The notes under the pieces are model-generated. The model saw nothing but the letters and a program-made list of their open reading frames with translations, had not been told where the DNA came from and made no database searches. The position numbers were made by a program, and so were the translations under genes. Positions 1 to 10,030 of a stretch of DNA of 35,522 bases are shown here, in pieces. Positions within the stretch are counted from its first letter, which is position 1. Each line of letters opens with the position of its first letter. The stretch is taken from the NCBI GenBank assembly GCA_946803715.1, contig CAMPET010000081.1:82136-117657 (forward strand), written 5' to 3'. This DNA comes from Beroe ovata. Lineage: Eukaryota; Ctenophora; Nuda; Beroida; Beroidae.

Positions 1-135
1 ACTCACTATGGTCACTACTCAGTCACTATGGTCACTACTCAGTCACTATGGCAACTCACTATGGTCACTACTCAGTCACTATGGCAACTCACAAAGGTCA
101 CTACTTAGTCACTATGGCAACTCACAGATTGTGGT
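1..135. repeat. 20-bp minisatellite at the window edge
   Basis: A unit of about 20 bp, agtcactatggtcactactc, is repeated head to tail from the first base. It degrades after about position 75 into shorter units ending in ggcaactcac. The left end lies outside the window, so copy number is unknown. Confidence 0.9.
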
Positions 136-682
136 GTTATAACAGTCTGTGATCACTCACAGAAACTCTAGTTGCTTGCGACTAGCAACTGAGTCACTCA
201 CAACCAATACACTATGATATTTACAGTGACCTTTTCCTGGTGCTGGCTGGTGTCAACATTTCCATGTCCCAAGCATGGTGTCAACTTGAGTCGTGACTAG
301 TGAGTACAGCTGCAGATTCTCCTAACCCTAATTCGGTACAAGTGGTTCATCATGATCATTTTAACAAAATACACTGTTAGTACTATTATACAACACGGAC
401 ATTGCAGTTTTGTTCATGTTTTTGACCGTTTGGTAAGTGGTCATTAAAGTGGTACTGGCATGACCATCATGACTGCATGAGTTCATCACGCTCGTAGAAA
501 TTGAGCACGAGCTCTCCATCATGTTTACCTTAGGACACATATTTATGGGGGGCGCATTTTGGTATTTTATATGCACACTTTGATCTCAATGAATACCTAC
601 CTTGTCAACATAATAAGGCTTCACGTCTCGACTATAGTCTCGATCTACCAAGATCTTTACTTGACTGATAATACGATGTTGC

Positions 683-732
683 CCACGCACACACGCACAC
701 ACACACGCACACACACACACAAACACACAGCA
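683..732. repeat. CA microsatellite
   Basis: An interrupted (CA)n tract with regular cg interruptions (cacgcacacacgcacac). Confidence 0.95.
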
Positions 733-1440
733 TGGGTATCATGATGGCGCGAGAGTCATAAATTGTTTCCTTAAACTGTCCCGTGGAGTCTCAGAACAAA
801 ACTGCTTGTGATAGCTATATGAGCAAGCTCTGTCTAGACCACTTATGTAAGTCGGAGACTTATTACTGTGCAGATCATTCAGATGCCCCCAGCTTCCATC
901 ATTCCGAGATTCATTTCTAGTTCTCGCATACAATCGGTTTTGATTATTCTCAGCATTTCTTCTTCTCATCATAATACCTATCAGCAAATTCTTTTGCGAT
1001 ATTGGATATTCGCTGAATCAAATAACTCAACATGAGGCACCAGCTGAACAAGTAGAGGTTGGATGGGGGATAAATGTCGCACTGAATGACAAGAATTGTG
1101 ATAATTATTGCACCTCCTGCACCTCAATTAGTCATCAGAGAGTGACAGCACCATCTTACATATAGGTAGGTATTACAGTCTCCATGAAGCGCAATAAGGC
1201 CGTCAAGTGTAATATGAGGCAATATATTTTTCATACTATCTGCAAATTTGACACAAATTTCATGCACGTGCAATAAATCGAGCAGCGTTCCAGGGTCTAA
1301 CTACTGTGCCCTGCCAACATGGGTTATCACACATGGTAGTGGTTCCTCTCACGTGAAATAGCCATGACCTTTCTTCTATAACATGTGGTCAATAGTTAAC
1401 ACAGTGGCTCCACTGGCAGTGTGATAGATAGAAACCTCCG

Positions 1441-1476
1441 CCAATCATACCTATTTCTAGAAAAGGGTATGATTGG
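1441..1476. repeat. Short perfect inverted repeat (hairpin)
   Basis: The arms ccaatcatacc (1441-1451) and ggtatgattgg (1466-1476) are perfectly complementary across a 14-nt loop. This could be a small foldback element or chance. No flanking target duplication is evident. Confidence 0.75.
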
Positions 1477-1563
1477 CTGTAGTAATTATCAACTTTTCTC
1501 AGAAAATCTTACTGAAGATATTACTGTTATAGCTACATCCTATCTCTATATTTTTGTTGACTA

Positions 1564-1658
1564 TTATGGAGCAGTTCTAACATCACAATAGACACACGCT
1601 TATCAGTGGTTATAGAGCAGTTTTAAACATGACAGCGAACACAAGTTTATCATTGGTT
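1564..1658. repeat. Degenerate tandem duplication of about 47 bp
   Basis: Two adjacent diverged copies share tat-gagcagtt at their start and cttatca-tggtt at their end, with substitutions and a one-base length difference. Confidence 0.6.
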
Positions 1659-1845
1659 TTTACTGTGACGTGAGTTGTACCACCGCGCTAGGGGGCAACT
1701 ATAATCCTCGCTCTTTATTCATGCGTTCATGAAACACAGAGAGATAGAGACTCTCAGATATAGACACATAACAGAAAGATGAATGAAGTATGAACACGTC
1801 ATACATGACATAGATAGACATACAAATCACAGTTCACACACATAT

Positions 1846-2110
1846 AAATCACACGCACTCATACACACACACCACAAACACACACACACACACCACAAAC
1901 ACAAACACAAACATACACACACAAACACGCACACACAAACACAAACACGCACACAAACACACACAATACATAATATACACTAATCACTATACAGTATACA
2001 CTGTACACACATACAACCACACCGCACTCATACAAACACACACGCCTACACACACACAAGCACTCACGAACACACAAACACATGTTCACGAACACCCAAA
2101 CGCACACCAC
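1846..2110. repeat. CA-rich low-complexity tract
   Basis: About 260 bp of CA, CAA and CACG repeats. Open frames through it on both strands are low-complexity artefacts (His/Thr-rich or Val/Cys-rich). Confidence 0.95.
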
Positions 2111-2460
2111 ACACTGGTCTAGCTACGGACCGCCCAATTTGCCGAAACAAATTAACTTAATATGTTCCAATGTGTACCTATATCATGACGTGTTTTGTCA
2201 TGTTCAATGCACAATGGGAATACACGTCATGTACCTACAACTTATTAGGTACATTGATGATACCGAAGGCACCTATGCAACCACCAGCGCACATTCTTGT
2301 TCTTTAGTTCTTTGTTCTATTGCGATATTCTTATTATACCTAGTGTAAATATAAAGAGAAGCAGCGTCACGGCTCACAGCCGGAAAGCGTAAAATTACAA
2401 TATTCGACATCGTTTATATTCTGTTCGGTCATCCGCGTGGACTGTGGGGTGTGGAGTAAT

Positions 2461-2516
2461 TACTAATTAGGTTAATACACCGTATTATTACTAATTAGGT
2501 TAATACACCATATTAT
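2461..2516. repeat. 28-bp direct repeat, two copies
   Basis: Copies at 2461-2488 and 2489-2516 differ at one position (caccgtatt versus caccatatt). Each starts tactaattaggttaat. Confidence 0.9.
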
Positions 2517-2996
2517 GTGCAGATCGGAATTCGGAAGTATTAAGTTACTAAATTATCACATCATCAAATCAGTGCACAAAGTTGCACAGATATACAAGAT
2601 AAATTGTACAAACATAGACAAGCCAGCCACATTTCATCGGTGTACACACGGTACACATTAGCTGATTTTCTCATAGCTATCTGTTTCGTGGGTGAGGAAT
2701 AGTGTGTAATTTTACGTAGCTTTTCTTGCTATTTAATCGGAAAATATCCATAGCTAACGTTGAGTCGCCTTCTGTTGTGCCAGCTTGTGGTGATCGAGTC
2801 GGCGCATAGGTACCTACTCGGTGTTTTAATACAGCAATTTCGACAATTTCAATTTGAGCTCAATCATAGTAGTTTAGCCATTAGAAACATAAATTCGTCA
2901 GATTATTTTACACTTTTGATCATACTGATGCAGCACACGAACTACTTTATAATTAACGGAGAATGCATTCCCTTCACGAATATCCAGTGTAGCAAC

Positions 2997-5984
2997 ATGA
3001 GTGTTGACAGTGTTGTCGTGTCAATCCAAGGTGAACCTCTACTACACCATGATAACAACAACAACAACAACAACAACAATAACAACAACAAGAACAAGAA
3101 CAACAGTCATCATAGCATCCCCATGGAGAATTCCGGTCCCAATGTTTTCTTTGACGTTATCGTTGCCCGTCACTCTCGTAACGAAGATCTACTCCCGGAG
3201 ATCAGGCGACTTATCAAGCTCTACCCTGGTGATGAGATCAACAAACCGAACACCAGAGATGCATTCCAACGTTGGACTTCCCTCCACTTTGCAGCCTACC
3301 TCAAGAATGGGGACTTGGTGAAAGTGCTCTGTACCCACCCCAATATCCAGCTCATGGCTAGAGATGAGGATAGCGATACTCCGCTCCATGTTGCATCCTA
3401 CTGGGACCACACTGAGATCATTACAATTCTTCTCAAGGAGGCGAAGGCTCGGGGTATACTGTCTGAGATGCTGAATGCACAGAACTGTAAGCTGGACACG
3501 CCCTTTTCCTATGCCTCGTCAAGATTCCACACAGACACATGCAAGATAATGCTCGACCTCATTCCTCCCCTAACAATCGGACTGGAGTACAAGGATGATG
3601 ATGAAGGAAGGAGGAGTAGGGAGTTCGCAAAATTACCCCGGCCAGAACACGTCGATATTTTCTTGAAAAACAATAAGCAACTCCTGGACTATCATCAGCG
3701 AACCAAACATGAATCAAGTGTGATCAACATTCTCATAGCGAATATCCCTGGTCTAGTCACAGAGATCCTGGATAAGTCCATCATGGAAACAAAGATCGCG
3801 AGTCTAGACGAAGAGGGGGAGAAGAGAACACACAAGAACACATATCGGATGCTTGTGGACTTTGGTTGTTTGGAATGTCACGATCAAGAGGACACAAGTC
3901 CTAAGGATGTTGACAGATATGAGCAGACAGGGACAGTTTATCGACCAGGGAGCTGCCCTGAGGGGGAGACCCCACTACAGATGATGGTGAAGAAACAACG
4001 CAGCGACCTCCTCAAACATCCAGTTGTTGATGCCCTCGTCAACAAGAAGTGGGCAAGATTTGCTCGGAATTTCTTTTATGCAATCACATTCCTGTCCTAC
4101 GTCCTCTTCTTCAGCATGCTGCTTACCTATGAACTGTCTCAGATCAGACCTTTTCTCCCGGATAGTGGTGACAGTGTTGTTGTCACTCGAGTGGCAAACA
4201 CCACCCACCCCTGTGGTGAGGGAGAGGAAAATAGCTGCTACTCACACAAAACAGTAACATGTTTCGTGTCAGGGTACTTTGTACTTGTCATGTCCTCAGT
4301 GAGGTTGTTCTTGGAGCTTCTTGACTTCCTCAACGAAGTATTGATGAAGGGTGTGTTTGCAGAAGCTCGGGGAAGTAAGAGCGGTTTCTCACTCTTTACG
4401 AAAAGATTCATGGGATACATGAAAGGGCTCCAAACCTACTGCTTCTCCTATAACAACATTCTAGAAATATTTCTTTATAGTCTCTCACTGGTTTTCTCAC
4501 TCAACATCCTGACAACTGGTGTTATGAGTACCACTGAATGGCAAATCGGTTCTTTCGCGGTCTTCCTCAGCTTTCTCAACCTCCTATCCCTACTCCAGGT
4601 CGTCCCAGGAATTGGTCTCTACATCATTATGTTCCTCAGAATTCTACGGAATTTCATAACCAAGATCGCAGCTCTCCTAGTATTCTTCATTTTCCTATTC
4701 GTGGTTATCTTTCACATGCTTCTCAGTGAAAGAGGGATGTTCAGTAAGTTTCTCAGTGGAGAATCGGTGTACAGAACGGTGTCAAAGGGTGTATCAGGGA
4801 TAGAGGGCGACGATTACAGCACCAATCTGAGCTACCCTCAGGCTAGCTTAGTTGGACTGATTATCTTCGCCATATTTGTTCAGGTTCTCTTCTTGAATCT
4901 TGCAACAGGTTTAGCAATAGAGGATGTCAAAGAGATCCGTGATGAAGCAGAGGCAGAAATGACTGCAATTAAAATCAGTCATATTTACCATGCCGAAAAG
5001 ATTCTGTTCACGTTTGAGAGCGTGATTGGATGCAAAATACTGCCTACTCAAAAGCGATTTCAAAATATGCCAACCAAAATTTTCAAGTTGGATAAAATCC
5101 AGTATGTGAGGGAGAGACGTGAGAAGATTGATGAAAAGTGGGCCCAGGAGGAGACTGCTGAACCTAAGGCGAAAGTTGGTTTGAGTCAAGAACTAGAAGA
5201 CGAGGAATTGGCAGATTTGAGGAACGAAGTGAGAAATGAGTTGGGAACCGTGTCAGACCTGATTAAAGAATTCAGCACAGCAAATACTAGCATGGAGAAA
5301 AGATTATGCAAAAATGTGACCTTTCTCAAAAACCAGATTGTCAAGGTGAGCTCGGATCACGACAGGCGCTCTGGGGAAGTGGAAACAAAAATGAACAGTC
5401 TTGACAGTCTGATAGATGATCTGTCAAAACAGAATGTGTGCTTGAGGATGGTTATCAGCGAGATTGCCATGAAGTGTGATCAACCCCGCTCTATTGACTG
5501 TATTCCAACATTGAGCAAACCTAATTATGGGTATGGTAAATTGGACCAACCATCCACAAGTGTTAATCCAAGTGCTGAATTGAGAGAATTGTCACATTTA
5601 CTTAGCGCCAAAATACCAACTCATGGACGCGTGATGAACAGCAGAATCGAGAGGTTGAAAAAAGAGCTGATTTCAGAAATCAAAGTCTTGCGGGATGAAC
5701 TACGTGGTGTTTCGGAGAAAAACGCACGGCTAGGCGACAGAGTGGTGGACAATATATCGGATGTCAGAGATTATGTGCAACAGTTTGCTGAAACAGTTAA
5801 GGAATCGAACGAGAAGTCGAAGGGTCACGTAACTCGTATGAGTGATAAAATGGAGCAGCTTATTGAGGACAGTGAGGGTTTGGAGAAGGANGTGTCCTGC
5901 GTGCAGGACACTATATTCCATATAGATGTCGAGTGTCGACTGCGCAGCAGGAGACATCTATATGATGTGAGCTATAGCCTCTAA
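2997..5984 (+). CDS. TRPA-like ankyrin-repeat cation channel (single exon)
   Basis: Predicted polymodal cation channel of the plasma membrane, TRPA branch. The open frame runs from 2760 with no ATG until 2928; the ATG at 2997 is preferred because it has A at -3, giving 995 residues. Order seen: a 12-Asn run at residues 20-31 followed by NKNKNN; about three ankyrin repeats at about 90-195 (WTSLHFAA, DTPLHVASYWDHTEI); then S1 at about 357-380, S2 420-445, S3 488-508, S4 517-540, S5 553-577, a pore segment at about 588-606 (GVSGIEGDD) and S6 616-640 ending NLATGLAIEDVKEIRDE. That TRP-helix form (GLA-DV-E) resembles TRPA1 (family knowledge). The tail is long, charged and coiled-coil-like (about 700-960). 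TRPA1 proteins normally carry 14 or more ankyrin repeats, so this N-terminus is short. An N at base 5891 makes the last 31 residues uncertain. An intron-free CDS of 3 kb is unusual for the family. Confidence 0.85.
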   Translation: MSVDSVVVSIQGEPLLHHDNNNNNNNNNNNNKNKNNSHHSIPMENSGPNVFFDVIVARHSRNEDLLPEIRRLIKLYPGDEINKPNTRDAFQRWTSLHFAAYLKNGDLVKVLCTHPNIQLMARDEDSDTPLHVASYWDHTEIITILLKEAKARGILSEMLNAQNCKLDTPFSYASSRFHTDTCKIMLDLIPPLTIGLEYKDDDEGRRSREFAKLPRPEHVDIFLKNNKQLLDYHQRTKHESSVINILIANIPGLVTEILDKSIMETKIASLDEEGEKRTHKNTYRMLVDFGCLECHDQEDTSPKDVDRYEQTGTVYRPGSCPEGETPLQMMVKKQRSDLLKHPVVDALVNKKWARFARNFFYAITFLSYVLFFSMLLTYELSQIRPFLPDSGDSVVVTRVANTTHPCGEGEENSCYSHKTVTCFVSGYFVLVMSSVRLFLELLDFLNEVLMKGVFAEARGSKSGFSLFTKRFMGYMKGLQTYCFSYNNILEIFLYSLSLVFSLNILTTGVMSTTEWQIGSFAVFLSFLNLLSLLQVVPGIGLYIIMFLRILRNFITKIAALLVFFIFLFVVIFHMLLSERGMFSKFLSGESVYRTVSKGVSGIEGDDYSTNLSYPQASLVGLIIFAIFVQVLFLNLATGLAIEDVKEIRDEAEAEMTAIKISHIYHAEKILFTFESVIGCKILPTQKRFQNMPTKIFKLDKIQYVRERREKIDEKWAQEETAEPKAKVGLSQELEDEELADLRNEVRNELGTVSDLIKEFSTANTSMEKRLCKNVTFLKNQIVKVSSDHDRRSGEVETKMNSLDSLIDDLSKQNVCLRMVISEIAMKCDQPRSIDCIPTLSKPNYGYGKLDQPSTSVNPSAELRELSHLLSAKIPTHGRVMNSRIERLKKELISEIKVLRDELRGVSEKNARLGDRVVDNISDVRDYVQQFAETVKESNEKSKGHVTRMSDKMEQLIEDSEGLEKXVSCVQDTIFHIDVECRLRSRRHLYDVSYSL
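3055..3106 (+). repeat. AAC trinucleotide tract inside the channel CDS
   Basis: Near-pure AAC codons, with single AAT and AAG interruptions, encode the poly-Asn run close to the N-terminus of the TRPA-like protein. Being in frame and mostly pure, the tract is likely length-variable between individuals. Confidence 0.9.
5919..5964. repeat. 12-bp-arm inverted repeat at the 3' end of the channel CDS
   Basis: The arms catatagatgtc (5919-5930) and gacatctatatg (5953-5964) are perfect complements. Just upstream, 5892-5911 (gtgtcctgc, gt, gcaggacac) is a second perfect palindrome. Both lie directly after the single N at 5891. Confidence 0.8.
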
Positions 5985-6185
5985 AGTACTTTGATGGTCG
6001 AACGAAAAAGGGGTTTTGAAAACGAAATGGGAAATTCCCACACATCAATCAAAACACATCCACACACATTCCAAACACTATACAGCACACGAAAACTAAT
6101 CATTACAAGAAAAATGTATATAGTGAAAACAAAATGATTAAACAGTGTACACTCTCTCACTGAACTCATGATTACCAATTTAGAG

Positions 6186-6191
6186 AATAAA
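6186..6191 (+). terminator. Candidate polyadenylation signal of the TRPA-like gene
   Basis: AATAAA about 200 bp after the stop codon; the first canonical signal on the + strand downstream. Confidence 0.5.
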
Positions 6192-6649
6192 CAGTTACCA
6201 ATGTGATCAGGCTATCGACTCGATTCCTTGTTTAACATGCCGTACAGCAAAGATCTCCACCGTGTTCGCCAGGCTAGGCACATAATCACACATAGGCACA
6301 TATGGTGAAATCACAGCGATCAAGAGATTTTTCCAGGAATTCCATTCAATGTATAGCCATGTGATGTATCAAATTATTTCCCAGACTGTTTACCTTCAGT
6401 TATAACAACGTTGCAACTTCATTTGCTATGTGAAAATACCTACTGTTGCTTTAATGCGCGGTTATTGAAATGACATGGAAGCTGTTACACTGGAATCGCG
6501 ATGGGGATTGGGACCCATTCTTATCATTAACATATGCCCCTCAAATAGTCATCCTGTAATACTCAAATTTGATTGCATTGACATAAGTTGAAGTTGGAAC
6601 CTTCATATTGAGTAGGATCAATAGAAGTAATCTTGTAAAATAAATCTGT

Positions 6650-6905
6650 TTTAATTTTTTGATTTTTTGTTTTATTTGTTTTATTTGCTTTCTGGGTTTT
6701 TGCATTTTTTGTTTTTTTTTGTTTTATTTGTTTTATGGGTTTTTCAATTTTTTGTTTTATTTGTTTTGTTTGTTTTATTTGTTTTCTAGGTTTCTTGGGT
6801 TTTTCCATTTTTTTGTTTTTTTTGTTTTATTTGTTTTTTTTGTTTTATTTGTTTTTTTTTTGTTTTTTCAAAAATCTACTTCTACCTTAACAAAAAAAAC
6901 AAAAA
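6650..6905. repeat. T/G-rich low-complexity tract
   Basis: Repeats built from ttttgttttatttg and longer T runs. The Phe-rich and Lys-rich open frames across it are artefacts. Confidence 0.95.
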
Positions 6906-7240
6906 ATAGTTGACCCCCCCCCCATCTATTCATCAGATCTAGTTAATAACAAAATTTGCGCCCGTTATTCGTTATAACGCTTTATTTTCGAATAGATCAT
7001 TTTATATTATCCTCCCCGGACAGAATACAGATCCAGTACACGTATATCGTATATTAATGATCAATGCTCTCAATTAATCACGTTTGGTTTCTATACGTCA
7101 CAAGTCATTATTTTTTCGTCGTTTTTCAAAGTGTTGCCATTTGCATGAAAGTGCGACATTTGACTGTCCTAGTATCATAACTGCTAGACCGCACCGCTAC
7201 AGCTCATGTGTGATCCAGAAAACACCGCGGCAATATCTGC

Positions 7241-7294
7241 TAGTAACCAATACCCAATACCCTTAGTAACCAATACCCAATACGCTTAGTAACC
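7241..7294. repeat. 23-bp tandem repeat
   Basis: tagtaaccaatacccaatac occurs at 7241 and 7264, with a truncated third copy (tagtaacc) at 7287. Confidence 0.9.
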
Positions 7295-7611
7295 AAGGGT
7301 GTCATCATATTATACTCTATTAAGTAGGGTTATGTTCCAATCAAATGTCCTAGGGATGTGGCTCTCCTACCGCTCTCCTCCTGAACTTGGGCTATTTTCT
7401 AATTTGATTGCTTCAACATCAACACATGTTCCAGTGTATAGCAACAGCATAACCTGGGTAATCAAAAATGATTAAATTATCATTTTCCTTGAGACATTTT
7501 ACTTGAGACGATTTACCTTGCGAAATTGTGTCTACGATCCGAATCTGAGTCTGGCATTAAAATACAATTCATAGATTACGTGTGGGCCCGCAACAGGATA
7601 GTCACACTACA

Positions 7612-7866
7612 GGGGCCTGTGATGCAGTATATAGCCACTACAAGGTCTGTGAAACCGCTGTATATAGCCACTGCAGAGGTCTGTGACAAATTGATAGCCA
7701 CTACAGAGGTCTGTCACTTTGTAGATAGCCACTGCAGAGGTCTGTCACTTTGTAGATAGCCACTGCAGAGGTCTGTCACTTTGTAGATAGCCACTGCAGA
7801 GGTCTGTGACACTACTGCATATAGCCACTGCAGGGGTCTGCAACAAAATAGTACAGGGGTCTGTGG
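7612..7866. repeat. 31-bp tandem repeat (minisatellite)
   Basis: The core gatagccactgcagaggtct starts at 7693, 7724, 7755 and 7786 with an exact 31-bp period. More diverged copies lie on both sides (about 7630, 7665, 7820 and 7850). The unit contains CTGCAG and the word ctgtcactttgta. Confidence 0.95.
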
Positions 7867-8352
7867 GTACTCGATGTTCGAGAATCGAGACCATTGGGTT
7901 CACCAAAGTTGGATTCATATTCTTTGTCAGCACAAGCAATATCAATTTGATATCAGAACGATCCCAATCTAATAATCTATAGTTAATGAGCATAATATCG
8001 AATATTACTAACATGGTGAGCTCAACATATCATGCCTATAATAATACCTGTGTACGTGTATATATAAGAGGGAATGTTCAACAGCTGCGATTCATGGATA
8101 TATTATGACAGAAAGTTGTATATCTGTCCTTAAATATGTCCTTAAATATATCTTTAATATCTCCAGACCATGATATCATGATGGCTTCATGTTCGCAATC
8201 ATACACTCATGTCACTTTGCCCTTGGAACATCTGAATCTGATCTATCAGTATCACTATGGCCTTACGATAAGGATGATTGGATCTATCGAATGATCTTGT
8301 TGTAGGATTGAACCCTGTTTTAACGTTATCACTATTACAAGGTATAGGTGGA

Positions 8353-9333
8353 ATGATTCTACAGACAGATAAACAAGACGTGTTGGACTCCCATGAAATA
8401 CACGTCAACCTTGCTAACGACATTGCCAACAAGGATGAGGTAAGCCGGAACTATACCTAGCAGTCAAATGCTCTTTGCAGAGCTCTCATTACTTCTTCAT
8501 ATCCCATATTCTTGCAATGCATTGGCACGTATAAAGTTTTTAGTATAATTAGGAGGGTTCCTGGAAAAATACAGATAAAATTCGAGCCCGACCATGTCCA
8601 TTTTACTCTAAGTCTACTGTCCATTTACCCTACTGTCATACTGCTTCTCATGCTGCTCTGTGCAACACTTCGCCTCACCCCTTCTTCAGGATTCACGGTC
8701 AGACTCGCTCCGAGACTCACGAAACACGAATACCGTATCCGCTCTCTACGACTACTACACGTGTCAGTTGTGTGGCGCCGGCAAGTCTGAGGACAACTTC
8801 CTGTCTCGATACTGCTCTTGCAGGTATCAACTGAGTCTGTTACCATAGCAACGGACCTCATTTAGCGAGTTCTATATTATTATCATCCCGATTTTAGTAA
8901 TCATGAGTTCATTTACCGATAATCAGTTACCGATAATCCCCACAGGCAGACCTACGCCCATCACGAGTGTATCAGGAAAGAGCTCAGTGCCCACTTCCGA
9001 TCGCGGTGCCCGCGCTGCGCTGCCAAATACAAGTGCACCCGGACCCTCGACCCCATCAAAAGCTGGAACCTGGGTGCCATGATCCTGCCCCACGTGACTA
9101 AGTTGGGGGCCCTCCTCCTCCTCACGACCATGTTCTTCCTGAGTTTCTACATCACGGTCAAGCAGTACACGCAGTATCACGAGCTGCGGTCTCTGTTCTT
9201 GGTGGGGTACCTGCTCGTGTCCATCACGTGGATCATATTCGGACATTCGTCACAGCTAGTCGTGCTTGTGGAGTACTGTCACTGTTGTGTATCTACTCTG
9301 GAGGTGGTTCATCCGTATACCGCGTTGAGGTAA
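8353..9333 (+). CDS. MARCH1/8-like RING-CH membrane E3 ubiquitin ligase
   Basis: Predicted membrane ubiquitin ligase that would ubiquitinate membrane cargo. Three exons join in phase: 8353-8439 (phase 0), 8690-8823 (ends AG) and 8946-9333, giving 202 residues. The RING-CH zinc ligands read C-x2-C (CQLCGAG), C-x-C (YCSC), H-x2-C (HHEC) and C-x2-C (CPRC), i.e. C4HC3. One strong hydrophobic segment follows (LGALLLLTTMFFLSFYI), then a second (FLVGYLLVSITWIIFG), with a Cys-rich CHCC tail. The P-I-K-S-W spacing after the last Cys pair resembles MARCH1/8 (family knowledge). The spacing between C-x-C and H is two residues shorter than usual. The start at 8353 is the first good ATG in the exon; an upstream exon, with an acceptor near 8305, is possible. 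TAA 9331 overlaps a donor-like GAG|GTAAAC, so the C-terminus could continue in a further exon. Confidence 0.7.
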
Positions 9334-10030
9334 ACACACACACACACACACGTGCAGGGTGACGTCGCCATGCTAACTGATCAGACAATATATGACAGAG
9401 AATACACGCAGACAGAGAATACACGTGCAGATTCAGATAGAACACTTGTCAACTCTGACTTGAGAGTAGGATAAACCAATTCCAGACATTATTCTGTGTG
9501 TTATAGGATGATTGTTTAATGAATGGACATTCGCGACCCTGATATGATAGTTTTCACTCTCCGGACATTTGCTCACAGTACGAAGTGCTAAATTTGAAAA
9601 TGTGAATTACAATCAGAGAGCACAGGCGTCTTAATTGCCTCTTGATAATTGTAATCACCGATTGGGGAAATGTTGCTTATTGAAATGGGTTTCTACACTT
9701 ATACTCAACATGGTAAATTTTTGCATGAACGTTTAAAATACCTGACTGTCCGATCAGGTTATAGTAGTCAGTAGAAGAACCCATTGCGGAACGCATTAAT
9801 CGACATGTTAAATCCATGTTAAACTTAAAAGTTTGAAAAATATTATTTTATTTCAATTTTCAATGTTCAAAGTTTATTCAAGCTCCCAGATATACGAAAT
9901 CGATCAAAACAGATAAAAAGAAATTCAACATTCAAATTGATATTAGCTAATACTGGAAACCAGCATGATAACTTTCAAGAAGGTAGAAAATTCACGAGTC
10001 ACATGATTTAGTTCCTACATTTTCTTATCA
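9334..10030. other. Intergenic stretch between convergent genes
   Basis: A short (AC)n tract at 9334-9352 follows the MARCH-like stop. No exon was seen. TTTATT motifs at 9847-9852 and 9873-9878 are candidate poly(A) signals for the minus-strand IDI gene. Confidence 0.6.
9847..9878 (-). terminator. Candidate poly(A) signals of the IDI gene
   Basis: Two AATAAA motifs on the minus strand (9873-9878 and 9847-9852) lie about 155-185 bp beyond the IDI stop codon. Confidence 0.5.

Larger units (their letters stand above)
136..2996. other. Non-coding stretch upstream of the TRPA-like gene
   Basis: No convincing exon was seen on either strand. The ORFs here are short, or are translations of CA repeats. 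The stretch holds CA-rich tracts at about 683-732 and 1846-2110, an 11-bp-arm inverted repeat at 1441-1476, a degenerate 47-bp duplication at about 1564-1658, and a 28-bp direct repeat at 2461-2516. The 3' part probably contains the promoter and 5' UTR of the channel gene, but no TATA box stands out. Confidence 0.6.
6192..8352. other. Non-coding stretch between the channel and MARCH-like genes
   Basis: No exon could be supported. It holds a T/G-rich low-complexity tract (about 6650-6900) ending in a short C run near 6915, a 23-bp repeat (7241-7294) and a 31-bp tandem repeat (about 7612-7866). Undetected upstream exons of the MARCH-like gene could lie here. Confidence 0.5.

Noticed and set aside
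1783-2110. His/Thr-rich and Val/Cys-rich open frames
   Set aside because: Translations of a CA repeat.
2760-2996. N-terminal extension of the TRPA-like frame
   Set aside because: The frame opens with TTG; the only ATG upstream of 2997 (2928) has a weak context, and the extension has no homology-like features.
6563-6913. Lys/Gln-rich and Phe-rich frames
   Set aside because: Translations of a T/G low-complexity tract.
7612-7866. CRISPR-like array
   Set aside because: The period is fixed because the units are directly abutting; there are no unique spacers, and the host is an animal.
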